This document shows, one piece after another, positions 43,385 through 54,722 of a DNA stretch of 63,187 nt. Source of the DNA: Reticulitermes lucifugus (lineage: Eukaryota > Arthropoda > Insecta > Blattodea > Rhinotermitidae); contig JAKCWW010001813.1 of the NCBI GenBank assembly GCA_026260175.1, forward strand, positions 1 to 63,187. Direction: 5' to 3'. The notes beneath the pieces were generated by a model that worked only from the letters and a program-made list of their open reading frames with translations, made no database searches and was not told the DNA's origin. The translations under genes were made by a program, and so were the position numbers. Each line of letters starts with the position of its first letter. Position 1 is the stretch's first letter.

Positions 43385-46300
43385 TAACAGGCACTTTATG
43401 GGGATGTGGATGAGCCTAAAAATCAAAATCAAAGAATGTGTGAATTGTCTGAATAAACAGAGCGACAAAAAATGTGGTAAAGTACTGATCAGGACTTCAC
43501 TTTATCATGTCATAATCTGGGGGTGCGGTGAGTGGGAGAGGAAAAGCCTAGTGTCATGAGCCCAGGTCCCAAACAACGTGTCACTGCTGGATATCAATTG
43601 TTATAGAATATATTTAGGCGTGAGTGAATAAAATAAAAACAATGACAAATCTACGAGTTTTCAAGTGGTTAATACAACCATTTATCTTACCCCCTGTCAG
43701 CAATTTTTAAATTGCCTTTATTTTCTAATTCAGCTGTTCGTAATCAGCCTGTTCACTCATTCCATGGTAGAGACTCATTCTGAAAATGCGAGTTACTCAG
43801 CTGTTCAAAAAATTCTTTGTGTTTATGAAATTCTTTTAAGTGTGTTATTTAACAACATTGTAAACTACTAAGATTATGTAGTGACAGTGATAGATGAACA
43901 AAGAAGTGTGCAACATTAGTGGAATTACACTAAAAGGCAAAAACCGAAGTACTCAGAGAAATCTGTCCCCAGCGCCACTTTGTCCACCACAAGTTCCACA
44001 GGAATTGGCCTGGGATTGTACCCAAACCTCCACAACGACAAGGCAGTAACTGCCTGAGCCACTGTATAGCTTTTTAATTTCTTTTTAGAAATCTGGATGT
44101 TAGTTACTAGATGCATGCACAAATTTTCCAAAAATCTAAGAGCCTGCCCAAAGTTCTAGGTGCCAGAAGTGTGACATGAAGCAAGTTCCTTAATGAGGAC
44201 CCACAAATAGAGGTGTCACTGTACAAAATTTAGTTGGCCAGGTGACCTGGCACCCGGGATTTGTGCACCCCTGAATTATTATGTTCACGAAGTTCCTATT
44301 CTGAACCAGTTCAATCCAACTGATACCCTATGTATATAAGATTAGCTGAAATACTACCCTCCTAAGTAGCATCTTCCCCTATGGTTTTCTGACCATCCTA
44401 ACAACAGGTAAATAGCAAACATTTAACAGTTCCTTGTCATGTAACCTTCTCTATCTTCCTGTTAGTTTCTTAGGTTGAAAAATATTCTCCTTAACACTCT
44501 GTTCTACAAAATCCTGAGGGACCAAATTTCACACCAATATAAGACAAAGTGTAAAATTATAGTTTTATGTGTTTTTAAGCTTTAGGTTTTTAAACAGGAG
44601 AAGAGTTCAGTTATATATAAGTGGCAACAATAAACGCAGGATCCATCAGTCACCTGTACTGAACATTTTAACAAAAATGGAGAATATACCGTATTTACCC
44701 GAATCCAAGACGACTCTAATCTAAGATGACCCCCCAAATAAAGCATATCTGTCAAGGGAAAATGTATTTATCCAAATCTAAGACGACCTCCCACAAATAA
44801 AAGTCTGCTAAGAAAAAATATTTTACTATTAATTTCATACACTTAATACACAAAGCATGTCAGATTCTATCTGCCTTTACCAATCAGTGTCACTGTCTCC
44901 ATCTTCACAGGCAGTGTCTTCATCTTTCTCACACTCACTCCTAACATCCCCCTCCTCTTCAATGTCATTCCACAATATATCCTCATTGGTGCCCTCCACT
45001 TTTAACCTTAAACTTAAAACCCTTCACAGTCACTTCTGGTGAGCTGTGCTGCCATACCGTTATGATCCATGTTGACTAATACATTTATGTTTCTTGGTTT
45101 ATACACTTACTTGAACCCATGAAGAAGATTCACAGTTTTCTCCACAGATGGTGTTAAGAATTTTAAATACATGTTTTCTGAATTTCTGTGTTGTGTCTGT
45201 GGTCTGATCAGTCCGAGTTAATGGCTTTATTTATGTTTTTTAATTTGTAAATTCATCTAGGTTTTATTTTAGAGTCTTGTAGTTAATTTTTAATTTATCA
45301 ATACCCATTTTGCTGTTACTACACTTGGACTAGATCTGTTCTCAGGTGCATATCTTAACAAGTTTACTGTTTCTATACTGCACAGTGACTGACAATAGCT
45401 TGATCTAAGGGGTTGACCAAATTAGGTGCTTCTTTGTATGAGAAGTGGAAATGGATAAAGTACCAAAAACAAGACTGTGTTACTTCACTTGTGCTCTGTT
45501 CTCTCTTTTGTTTATACAAGATGATTTGGCAATGAGTGGGCTTGGTTTGGCTCCACATGGTCTGGTTCAGAGAGATCTGGTTTGGTGCTTCATATATGAA
45601 TTTAAGACGAATTTAAGGAAAAAACCTTGTCTTGCATTCGAGTAAATACGGTATGTGTATCATGTTAGAAAGTAATTGTGTGGAACTGCCAGTCTGGGAA
45701 TACACTTGTTAGGGACTAACAAACCATACTGACCTGCGGTGACGTTTGAGAAGATCCTGTCGATGGAAACCAAGGCCACAAGTCTCACAGTGGAACTCTC
45801 CAAACCGATCATCGCCTGTATATGGACCAGAAGCGTCAGGCTCATCTCGACTTCTTCCAGCATGCTTCATGCGTGAATGCTCCTTCAGCAGCCCGATATC
45901 CCAGAACATCTCCCCACACGTATTGCATTCGAATGGGCTGTCTCCAGCATGCACCCTTGCATGTGAAGCAAGTGCCTTCTCACGTGCAAAACCGACACCA
46001 CAGTGCTGACAAACATATGGACGACTTTCGTCAATGACAGGCCAGCGAGGCATGGCAGGTTCTTGTGGCTCCATGCTAGGAGTAAAAGTGGGAGGTGGCT
46101 GAGACAGTAATTTCATATCTTCATCTACATAACTATAACTTCCACCACTACTGTTCCCAAGCTTTTTACGAGATGAACTATTACTGTAGTTGGACCTTTT
46201 GAAATCTTTAAAGTTGGGGCCATCACTCTCTTCCATATAGGTACTACTCTGGGTTGAAGTAGTAATATTCTTCCGTTTCTTTGGTGCTGCTGACTGCACT

Positions 46301-49300
46301 TTCTTCCTCCTCCCTTTCATCGAAACAGTATTGTTATGATCATGTGAGTTACTTGTTGGAACATCTTCCTCATCATCATCGCTACCAAGATGTCCAGGAG
46401 CATATGCATGGATTTTCATATGGCTAATAAGGTCACATCTGCGACGATATCGAGCTCCACAAAGGTTGCAGCCATGTGGACGATCTGTCTGGTGCGCCAA
46501 CATATGGGTCATTAGATTTGCTTTTTTACGAAAACGTCGACTGCAGAAATCACAAGGATATGGGCGCATTGTTGTGTAAGCATCTTGATCTTGTGGTAAT
46601 GGTATCTCAACCTCATCTGGTTCTGTTGTGGGGTTGCATGACACCTTCAGTTCAATCAAGTGCTGACTGTATGAAAACAAGTAAAAAAAAGTTACAATAA
46701 AGCATTACAAAACCTTGGAAACCTACATAAACTTTCTGTGACACAAATTTTCTTTATCCTTTCTTTCAGTTCAACACTTTAGTTTCTAGAGTCACAACAT
46801 ATGGAAATATCAATTCCACTGGCTCATTCACAGTTTAATCCATTCAACTGCTAGAACTGTTGACTCATGTAAGAAACAAACTTATCACACAATTTTACTA
46901 CCGAACTGAAAACTAAACAAACCCAAATTTGATAGCAGAATTTTCTCCACACTGTTGGAATCAAAACAAGCACAGGGAATTACTAGTGACCTGAACTTTG
47001 ACAGTACAATTTGCTCTACACCAGTGGGAATTGTGACACCACAACAACCATGGTTTCTGTATTAGGTAGTGACATTCTGTTCATACCAGGTACAATGGTT
47101 ACACTGACAATTTGTTTTCCAGCGCTTTGTTAGTAGAACAGGGTACATAAACCTTGTGAAGGCACCTTTCTCTTTGAGACAGGCAAGACCATGTCATTTG
47201 TGTTACACCACATACTTCAGGTATGATTGGATGATAAATTTATAAACTGGTATGGCCAGAAGGAAAAATAATAACAAGACAGGAAACCCACAGCAAGAAC
47301 CTCCACACAGCTGACCTCATCACAAAACCAGTTTAAAAACAAATAAATGCCGACCATAGCCTTATCATTTGAATTCACTAAATCCTGATGATCATCATAA
47401 CAGTTCATATAAGTACCTCAATATATTTCAGTATGTTTATCACAGCAAGGGGACACCAAATTTCATTACACTCTTCTCTGTTAGGAGCAGTAAGGCTTAA
47501 TATTTTCAAATATCCAGCTGCAGTAAACAGGACTTCAGTAGCCTCTACAACACGTTCATTTTTGTCTGCGAAGATCACACAGTTGGAAAAGTTCCAGCAT
47601 ATTTATTCTACTGACATTGGTTTTCATTTTCTTTCCATTTATAAATGGGGTCATATCCACTAGTGGGAAAAGTTGCTGAAACTCAATACTTCTTTTGTAG
47701 CTTCATCCTTCACCACTTTCTTCCTTTCTTTTATACAGTCATACCTTTACCTCATTCCCTTTCTCCATTTATAACTTTGTTGCTTTTCAGACTCCTCATG
47801 GTCTATAAATACTCAGTGACTCATGCAGTCAGTGATAAAATTGTTTTACCTGACATTCCTCCATCTGAAAGTTATCCATTAGTTCCTATACCACACAAAT
47901 AAACTGACATTTGCATCTGATGTTACCAGTACTAAGCTAAGCAAAAGCGTGCAGTTGAAATGGTATGGCCACTTCCTGTTGGTGGCAAAATCTGTGTAAG
48001 TTCCACATCAATGAACTGTGGAAATCATTACTTTATTTCAAACTGCTCAGCAATTTCTTTGCACTCTTGTACTGATTTGGAGAAACGTAACAAATATAAA
48101 GTCACTGAAAAGTATAGTTAGCAACTCACTACAGGCTGGACAGTCCAGGGATCGAATTCCTGTAAGGGCAAGATTTTTCACACCCATCCAGACTGGCCCT
48201 GGGGCCTACCCTGTCTCCTGTACAATGGGAACCATGTTTCTTTCCTAGGGGTAAAGTGGTCAGGGCATGGCATTTACCACCCACCCCCATTTAGCACCAA
48301 GGTTAAAGAAAGAGCAGAGCTATACCTCTACTCCGCCTCTGGGCCTTTATGGCCTGCTCTACGGTGAACATTTACTACATATATAATCACACCAAAACAA
48401 ATTTCATTTTAGTGCTTAGAAAACACAGAAGTGGCACACCCTCTCAACTGCAATGCCTAATGATGTGCAAAATTCATCATGAAGAGAATAATGAAATTAA
48501 GACACTACAATTTTAACCTTCAGAACTTTTTAAGATTGTCTCATTCCATTATACAGTGCAACTATTTCTAATACTGCTGATAATTAACATGTCTTATACA
48601 AATGACTCAGATCTCAATCTAACCATAACATGAATTTGCAATCGTAATTTTATTGTTATGTCACATCCTGCCCTAAAAATGACCAACCTTTGGTCAAAAC
48701 ACATAGCCATGTAATTTATATTAATAAAAAGCCAATAAATAGTTGTGTTGATGGTAACTGTGTATTCAATTATAGTATCATGCACACAACAAGGTGTCTA
48801 TCATAAAAATAATTTTAAAAAGTAGGCAATAAGTAGGTAATAAATCTTGGCAGCTAAACTAGATACAACAATATTTGCTCGTTACTGCCATATTGCCATG
48901 ACGATCTGTTGCTTTAGTAATTATTCCAGTTACATGATATGTAAATATAATTACTATTATTCACTGTCATCATAATATTTACAACTGTCCCATGAGGCCT
49001 TGCATGTTCCACTGTAATTCTGGGGGACAAGTGGAGTAAGATGCTGCTAAATATGTTTTCTTTTTTAATTCTGCAGATGCATCTCTTGAGTATGACAACT
49101 TAAGGAAGACCAAAATCTGTTATTTTCACTCACTGCTATATATGACACATAATTCTCACAGTTCATTCAAATCTGATGGGGTTGCTTTGACATCAAATGA
49201 CTCATGTTATTTAATTTTAAATGGTATTCATAGGTATTAATACTCAGTCTTTCCTTACCTTTCATCATCTAATGGCTGCCCATTATCCCACGTTTCACTT

Positions 49301-50486
49301 ATCACTTCTTCCTCGGTAACTTGGATGTCCAAAAAATCCTGTTCAGGGAAAGCATACTGCACTACTTCAATACCCTGTTGCTGAGGCACGCTGGAGACAT
49401 CACTTGTATTAGGAAATATCACACAATCATTTCCTATGCCACAAATCATTTCACCTTCTTCGGCACCTGGCCCTCTCCAGTTCGAACTATTCACATTGTG
49501 TACCAAATTTGGAACTTCTGTTCCTGCAGATGGTTCTGCCATTTCACACTTCTGTACCTAGTGCTTCCAACATTACCTGTAATATTAAAAGAGTGTTGAA
49601 GGCTATCATACAACACTCAAATGCCTACACAGTGTGTAACAATTCCAGAAAAGTACAATCAGGGACAACTGCAGCACAATGCCAACAGTTCTCAAGTATT
49701 ACCGAACTTAAAAAAGAAATATATCAGTCACTAACAGAGCTTGGAGACAAACCAATATCTTAAAATTTAATTGCATACTTAACTGTCCATAAAATCTAGG
49801 ATATACTTTTGCTGAGTTTCTAAATAACTCCACAGAACAGAATTCTTCTTCAGCAGCCAACAGTTCCTCAGTTAGTCAAGAAATTCCCTACAGCTGGTGC
49901 GAAACAAAGGTTCATTACTGTGTTTGCAACAGCCCACCACCATCCTGACCCATATGACTCCAATCCACTCCCTCCCATCCTATTTATGTAACACCCATTT
50001 AATGCTATTCTACCATCTACACGTAGGTCATCCAGCTAAAATCTTTCCTTGAAATTTTCCCACAGAACTCTGTACACGTTATGCCTAAACTGTCAACGTA
50101 CACAGTCACTTCAATATAATCATGAACAGTCCTTATCAAAATGTAAATTTGTGAAATAGTGGATGTGAAACTTAGCATTTCAAAACAACAGAAACTTCAA
50201 AACACAAAACATTTGTCAACAACCTCTTCTATATTCTTTATTAAAAGGTCCAAATACATATTGGAACAAAATTAACCTCTACAACCAAGCAGAATCATGA
50301 AAAGCCCACCATTTAATTGATAAAACCGCAAAATCTTAGCTCGTATTTCAATTATTTTAATGTATAATTATTAGTTTCAATAGACGATACCTCAGAAGTA
50401 AAAGACGATGAAGGCACAGTGGCATTAGACACTGTTCGAGCTATCCCTAACCTTTGTTTATTAAAACCTTGAGGGTTAGACTCCAT
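33770..50486 (-). CDS. C2H2 zinc-finger protein with 15 fingers, 6 coding exons, probably complete
   Basis: Exons 50486-50391, 49557-49259, 46666-45734, 40296-39946, 36751-36424 and 34801-33770 join in phase to 3039 nt (1012 aa). Known: tandem C2H2 fingers usually bind DNA; several linkers are of the TGE(R/K)PY type. Seen: acidic N-terminus (about 1-165) with no recognised domain; fingers 1-2 (170-218); a Ser/Lys-rich spacer; fingers 3-5 (351-445); fingers 6-8 in exon 4; 9 split between exons 4 and 5; 10-12 in exon 5; 13 split between exons 5 and 6; 14 early in exon 6; then a basic Ser/Lys-rich region with two RPRTKN-type repeats; finger 15 ends at the C-terminus. Inference: nuclear DNA-binding regulator. 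I could not match it to a named orthologue. A weak ATTAAA (reverse complement) lies at 33682-33687. The start may instead be ATG 49542 (975 aa). Confidence 0.85.
35471..35792 (-). repeat. tRNA-derived SINE with exact 15-bp target-site duplication
   Basis: Minus-strand head GGGCACGCGGTGGCGCAGTT with A-box TGGCGCAGTTGG and B-box GGTTTGATTCC; 3' tail of four to five TTTACC/ACCTTT repeats at 35470-35498. Flanked by AGGTCAGTATAGGTA at 35456-35470 and 35793-35807. Part of the body is lost in the assembly gap. Confidence 0.85.
35534..35626. other. Assembly gap (93 N)
   Basis: Run of 93 N inside the SINE body; true length unknown. Confidence 0.99.
36015..36205. mobile_element. Foldback element, CTGGGATGTGATG family
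   Basis: Left TTTTTCTGGGATGTAGCTTG with GGTAGACAGGTACC; right GTCTACCTAGCTACACAAC and CACATTCCAGAAGAAGG, forming inverted arms of roughly 35-40 nt with small gaps. Confidence 0.65.
36424..36751 (-). CDS. Zinc-finger gene exon 5: end of finger 9, fingers 10-12, start of 13
   Basis: Acceptor TTGTTCACAG; first residues RHMVSH complete finger 9. Fingers VSCDEC, FSCAEC and YGCRFC are joined by canonical HTGERPY and HTGEKPY linkers. Ends AFNQR at donor GTGAGT, phase 0; an ORF read through this donor is false. Confidence 0.9.
37555..37728. mobile_element. Pogo/Tigger-type MITE with TA target duplication
   Basis: 174 bp. Left end CAGTACAACCCTGTTAAGAA, right end reversed CAGTAGAACCTGGATAAGAA; TA on both sides (37553-37554, 37729-37730). 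Interior repeats AAGCGGGAAGACTTATTAAG words typical of such elements. Noncoding. Confidence 0.8.
38340..38505. mobile_element. Foldback element, CTGGGATGTGATG family
   Basis: Left TTCATGTCTTCTGGAATGTT; right TTAACGTCCCAGAAGACTTGA. Ends complementary over about 16 nt with mismatches. Confidence 0.5.
39946..40296 (-). CDS. Zinc-finger gene exon 4: fingers 6-8 and most of 9
   Basis: Acceptor TTGGTACAG. Begins IHVKFEPNSSM, completing finger 5. Fingers HVCQVC, HRCMLC, NACTLC and FSCHKC. Finger 8 has Cys in place of the usual hydrophobic Phe (CGKTCKD). Donor GTAAGC, phase 2. Confidence 0.9.
43945..44070 (-). repeat. tRNA-derived SINE, family B
   Basis: Minus strand: GGCTCAGGCAGTTACTGCC, B-box-like GGGTACAATCCCAGGCC, then CTTGTGGTGGACAAAGTGGC. 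Same family as 590-705 and 19095. Confidence 0.65.
44108..44273 (+). mobile_element. hAT-type MITE, copy 3
   Basis: Left GCATGCACAAATTTTCC, right GGGATTTGTGCACCCCTG; interior CTAGGTGCCAGAAGTGTGAC and GAGGACCCACAAA shared with other copies. Confidence 0.65.
44689..45651 (-). mobile_element. Pogo-like DNA element, internally deleted, TA target duplication
   Basis: 963 bp bounded by inverted ends CCGTATTTACCCGAATCC and, reversed, CCGTATTTACTCGAATGC; TA flanks at 44687-44688 and 45652-45653. On the minus strand, 45000-44877 encodes EGTNEDILWNDIEEEGD and an acidic tail ending DSDTDW-TAA, like the acidic C-terminus of pogo/jerky transposases (DGTEDDILW). The catalytic part is missing. Confidence 0.75.
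45734..46666 (-). CDS. Zinc-finger gene exon 3: fingers 1-5
   Basis: Acceptor TTTTCATACAG. Fingers start at YPCDFC, HGCNLC, YVCQHC, FECNTC and FHCETC. The 130-residue spacer between fingers 2 and 3 is acidic, then basic (GRRKKV, PKKRKN), and could carry a nuclear signal. Donor GTCAGT; finger 5 is completed in exon 4. Confidence 0.9.
46667..49258 (-). other. Zinc-finger gene intron 2 (2.6 kb)
   Basis: Contains a family-A SINE (48100-48372). The remainder is AT-rich with no recognised feature. Confidence 0.65.
48100..48372 (+). repeat. tRNA-derived SINE, family A
   Basis: Head AGCAACTCACTACAGGCTGG and B-box GGATCGAATTCC, body TAGGGGTAAAGTGGTCAGGG and TAGCACCAAGGTTAAAG, the reverse complement of the 8380 copy. 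Confidence 0.75.
49259..49557 (-). CDS. Zinc-finger gene exon 2: acidic N-terminal region
   Basis: Reads VQKCEMAEPSAGTEV and continues with many Asp/Glu to QPLDDE. The internal ATG at 49542 is the alternative start; an in-frame TAG lies upstream of it in unspliced DNA. Donor GTAAGG at 49258, phase 2. Confidence 0.8.
49558..50390 (-). other. Zinc-finger gene intron 1 (0.8 kb, if exon 1 is real)
   Basis: Contains a second potential acceptor, TATTACAG, 19 nt upstream of the one used in the model, and a copy of the AAGAAATTCCC repeat family at about 49835-50060. Confidence 0.5.
50391..50486 (-). CDS. Zinc-finger gene, candidate first coding exon (32 codons)
   Basis: ATG at 50486, context GCAAATGG. 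Reads MESNPQGFNKQRLGI and ends FTSE at donor GTATCG, phase 0. It joins in frame to exon 2 only if the acceptor at 49559-49558 is used. No similarity was recognised; support is phase, start context and position. Confidence 0.5.
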
Positions 50487-52180
50487 TTGCTACTTGTTTA
50501 ACCTACGACGAAATCTGAAGGTACGAGAGAGTACAGACGAACATCATGCAGCTGATTAAACAATTTATAATAACAAAATAAGAAAATGTATATCCGATAA
50601 TATTATATGTCACAATTAACTGACAAATAATATGATTTAATTTGCTTCAAACCATACAAACCTAACCAAAATTTTACAGACCACAGCGTCAACTTTCAAC
50701 TGTTTTCCATGAACACCGTTCTGTGATTTCCGTGGCGTTCCCTGACGAATTATTCACGATAACCAATGACTACCTGCTGCAGATATTTCTGGTATCTCAT
50801 TTTTACTTTTAATATATGTATAAACAACTCCTACAATTTCTGACTTGTAGGAAAGTATTTACTTATTACCTGACCAGGAACGTCTCATACGTAACATAAA
50901 TAATATACTTTTGAACCATGGTTTACCAGCACGTGTAGACAAAATTTTTAATCTAAGTTTATACTTAAATTTATTCTCCTTATATGACACTTAATCGAAT
51001 ATAAAATACCGAACAAATCCAGTATTTGTATAAGACGTACTGTATGTTACATAGCATCGATTAGAATGTCTACAACACTGTGGTAATTGACATGACGTTG
51101 GTCGAAACATTTTCTATTGGGTATCACCAGTTGCCATGAGCTCGATGAAATATAATTTTCGTTGTAGTTTTGAGGCTGTTGAGTCTTGTAATAAAATTTC
51201 ATTCCATGTACAGAGAATGTGGGGTCAAAACTCACGATCGACTCTTTGCCCTGTGTTTAATATAGTAAGCAATTAGTGTAGAAGCAAATTATGAAATGTA
51301 TGTTCCGCTTAACAATTACGTTGCCTTCGCTCTGTTTTTGCCTGTCTGCACTTTCAGTTCGTGATTGCGAACTTTGGATGCTGTCTTCTAACCTAAAACG
51401 CACATTGTCAAAAATAACGTTGATAAGTTGCATTTTAAATCCCTTGCCACGTTTCACACAAAAAATACATTGCGGCCCAAATCATGCGAACCTTAAACAA
51501 ATATATTGCCATAATCTCTGCGTGTACTCGGAAGACACAAGTTACGTATCTGTAACACACATGCTATAAAATCCCATGGAGCTAAAATTCAGTCAAAAGT
51601 GACGAATGTCAAATACATATGAGAGTGTAAACGATCTTCTTGTAGGCAGACAGTCAGGGATTTTAGTATACCGCCAGTAGCTTGTATATACACAACTATA
51701 ATAGTGTGTTGTATTAACCTTTATCGTCCCACGAGATCACATGCTGGTCTCAGAAATGTACCGGCGAATGTTGTGGCATGCCATATGCTGGTTTCTGTGT
51801 GTCTGCTTGGTAGCAATTTAAATGTCCACGCTAAGCCAGAAAAAACTCAGGCCATCACAAGTTACACTCGGCATTTAAATAAATTTCCTAAAGGTTAAGA
51901 AGTAAAGAAAATCTGGAACAAAATGTGGAAGCTCACAATTATATCACAGGAAAAAAATTGTACCTAGTTCTGTAAAACATTTCTTAAAAAAGTGCAATTA
52001 AAAGTACCTAATCATATAAAAGAATTGGACAAGTAGTTTTTTTTAAAAAGGGAATTGAGATTCCATTGCATCATACAATTTATTCATTGGCAGAATAAGG
52101 GAGATAATACCTGGGGCCACCATTTTGAACCTCAATCTAAGCAGTAGCTGATGGAATGGCACTACATGACATCCCTGGCA
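50487..52180. other. Upstream region of the zinc-finger gene, no gene seen
   Basis: 50487-50760 presumably includes the zinc-finger promoter. 51040-51560 is richer in CpG with overlapping short ORFs on both strands, none recognised. The rest is AT-rich. Confidence 0.4.
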
Positions 52181-52189
52181 AGATTTCAG

Positions 52190-52650
52190 TACTGTGTTAT
52201 CAGCACAAAGAACCATGACTGCAGGCTTTAGGGATGAGAAAGGCATTTTTCTTGTGAAGTTCTTGTGTATGGAAACAATAGTGAACTCTGACCCCTATAT
52301 TGAAACCAAGAAATCTGAATGCCTGCTTTTGTCAAATTCATCCCACCAGAAATATGTTAGAATTGTTGCTACTGCATGACAATAACAGGACCCATGTGTG
52401 CGTATACCACTGGAGTGTTGGCACACCCACCCCACATCCTGACTTCACTGTCAGATTTTCACCTTTGAAAGCCAGCCTGACAAGGACACCATTCTGTGGA
52501 TTACAAGGCAGTGAAGAGCATCATGCACCAGTGGCTGCAAAGGAAATAAAGCAACTTTTAACAGGTTGGAATACATGTTCTTGTTCAAAAATGGAGACTA
52601 TATAGGTGGAAGGTTGCACAAGAACAGAGAGAAAGGAGGCATTACTTTCT
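52190..52650 (+). pseudogene. Mariner transposase relic (catalytic and C-terminal parts)
   Basis: Frame 1: FRDEKGIFLVKFLCMETIVN then SDPYIETKKSE (VFWDxxGIxLVDFLxxGxTIN type). Then a shifted frame: LLLHDNNRTHVCVY (catalytic Asp segment), and near the end GDYIGGRLHK. Stops and frameshifts throughout. Confidence 0.7.
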
Positions 52651-52654
52651 GACT

Positions 52655-54435
52655 AACCTACATATTTAAAGTAGCAATAATACTGTACATCAATGTTCGG
52701 GCATCACATAGATGTTCCTTTCTTGTGGATGTATAAACATTTTCTGTATTCCATTCCAATAGCTTCAGGAGTATATTACTGAAAAAAACCCACAAAAAAT
52801 GAGAAGTTACACGTTAAAATATACATTTCCCGCTATCACATGCTGAGGAGATAAAATGCAGAATAGGTTAAGAGTGTCTTATACAAATAAACTGGCTGCA
52901 TGTAGGAAACACTCTCTTGTGTTAGGTTATAAATGTGTGCCAGAAGCAGCTGCAATGCAGCATCACATCAGAACATACCCCTCAGAGCATGATCAGTGTC
53001 TGGCATCAGTAAAAATCCTGGAAAGAACTGCTTTTGACTCCAGAACTAGAGGCAAAAGGAAGCAAAATGACACAACACAAGTACAGACACATCTTATTTT
53101 AGTTCAACACATGTTCTCATACACTTTCAGATATGCACACAACATATATAATATTTACATAATTATGATAATGATTTGTATAACTTGGCACCTATAATAT
53201 TTTAATTAACATGTAAATCTCTTTCACAGCCATCCAGACAGAAGATTCTGTCTGATCACCCCTGTTTTTGTGTTTTCAATCCATCTCAGCTTGAGCTGAC
53301 AAGTCCGGCCTCATTGGAAAGATGTTGCTTGGGACTTGCATTAAATATGAAACACAATGGCACATAATATATTCATAACATTAAAACTTTCACTTTGACT
53401 GAAAATATTAGTGATACACCTATCTTCACTGTATACAACACAACGTAAGTCCTTAATATAACCATACTTTTCAACTGTGTTTATTATATGAAAGATAGCA
53501 CCATTTGCATCCTTCTTGGCACCTGTGTCTTCAGTTATTCTTACCATCATATGCAGGCACATGGCAACACATATCACATGTGGTAACTGAAACATTTTGG
53601 AATTAAACACTTCAATGTGATTTAGGGACATACCCACAAAACAGTACTGTTCTCTATTCAAATTGCAGATGTACTATACATAACACAATCTGTGATGGGT
53701 GTAAATATGCATTACAGAAACAACAGTCACCAGTTTACCATCAAAAGCACACATAATAAAAATAATAATAAAGTCGCAATTAATTTAATATTGACAGGAT
53801 TAATTGTACAATATTGCATGTCACAGGGCCACCCTTAAGCGTTTCACAATTATTGACCCATTCAACAAATTACATGTTGTTATCCGACTCATTATAAACA
53901 CATAAGAGGGAGATGGACAGAAATTTCAACAGTCATTTAAGTAACAGAACGGAGCTGTTTATAATAAAACATAGGGCATTTAACATGCAAGGTGCAAGAC
54001 TGATTCTACTCATTGTATTGGCACACCTTACCATGTACAGTTAATGGTAACCTGGTCTTGTTTATTGAAGTCAGAATCAATGGACTGCCACTTTGTGCTC
54101 ACCAAACTCTACGGGATACCCCATCTGATAACTGAATAAAAGAAGTTATCATCTGCCCGCAGTTCAGGTATATGTTTCCAACATGCCAATTCATCAAGCT
54201 GAACTTAAGGTACTATCTCATAAACAGCAAAAAACTATTCAATTTACAGTTTTTATGTTATGTCACAACAAAACTGTGATAGTAATGAAATAGTACATTG
54301 CAGAATTCAGTTCTCAAAAGGACACACTTCAGACAGAATTGTCACTTTGGGCACTTAAAATGCGTTAGTTGAGATGAGACAACATAAAAAGCCACATTAT
54401 TACGGAAACTCGATTGTCTTACCCCTTTCCACAAA
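52655..54435. other. AT-rich intergenic DNA
   Basis: No recognised gene or repeat; a few ORFs of about 100 codons look like chance. Confidence 0.4.
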
Positions 54436-54436
54436 G

Positions 54437-54722
54437 TAAGGTAAATTTTTCCCTGTCCACACCATGAAGGCATATAGATGCAGAAGTACACCTCTACTCA
54501 TTCTTAACCCTGGCACTAGATGGAGGTGAGTGGTAAACGTCACTCCCCATTACTTTACGCCTGGGAAAGAACCCCACTATCAATTCAATAGGAGGCTGGG
54601 TGGACCCCAGAATGGGTCTGGACATTTTGGAGAAGAAAAAAAGCCTCTTCTCCCTGCTACAATGTGAACCCCAGATTATCCAGCCTGTAGCCTAGTCACT
54701 ACACAGACTATGCTATGCCACC
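54437..54722 (-). repeat. tRNA-derived SINE, family A, near full length
   Basis: AAGGTAAATTTTTCCCTGTC tail side, ACCATGAAGGCATATAGATG body, and head with AATGTGAACCCCAG and CAGCCTGTAGCCTAGTCACT; about 75-80 percent like the 8380 copy by eye. Confidence 0.7.

Larger units (their letters stand above)
40297..45733 (-). other. Zinc-finger gene intron 3 (5.4 kb)
   Basis: Positions 40300-43300 show nothing recognisable beyond AT-rich DNA. An (AG)n microsatellite at about 43351-43380, a SINE (43945-44070), a hAT MITE (44108-44273) and a pogo-like MITE (44689-45651) follow. Confidence 0.65.

Noticed and set aside
53341..53661. 106-codon minus-strand ORF
   Set aside because: No domain, no splice context and ordinary AT-rich composition; likely chance.
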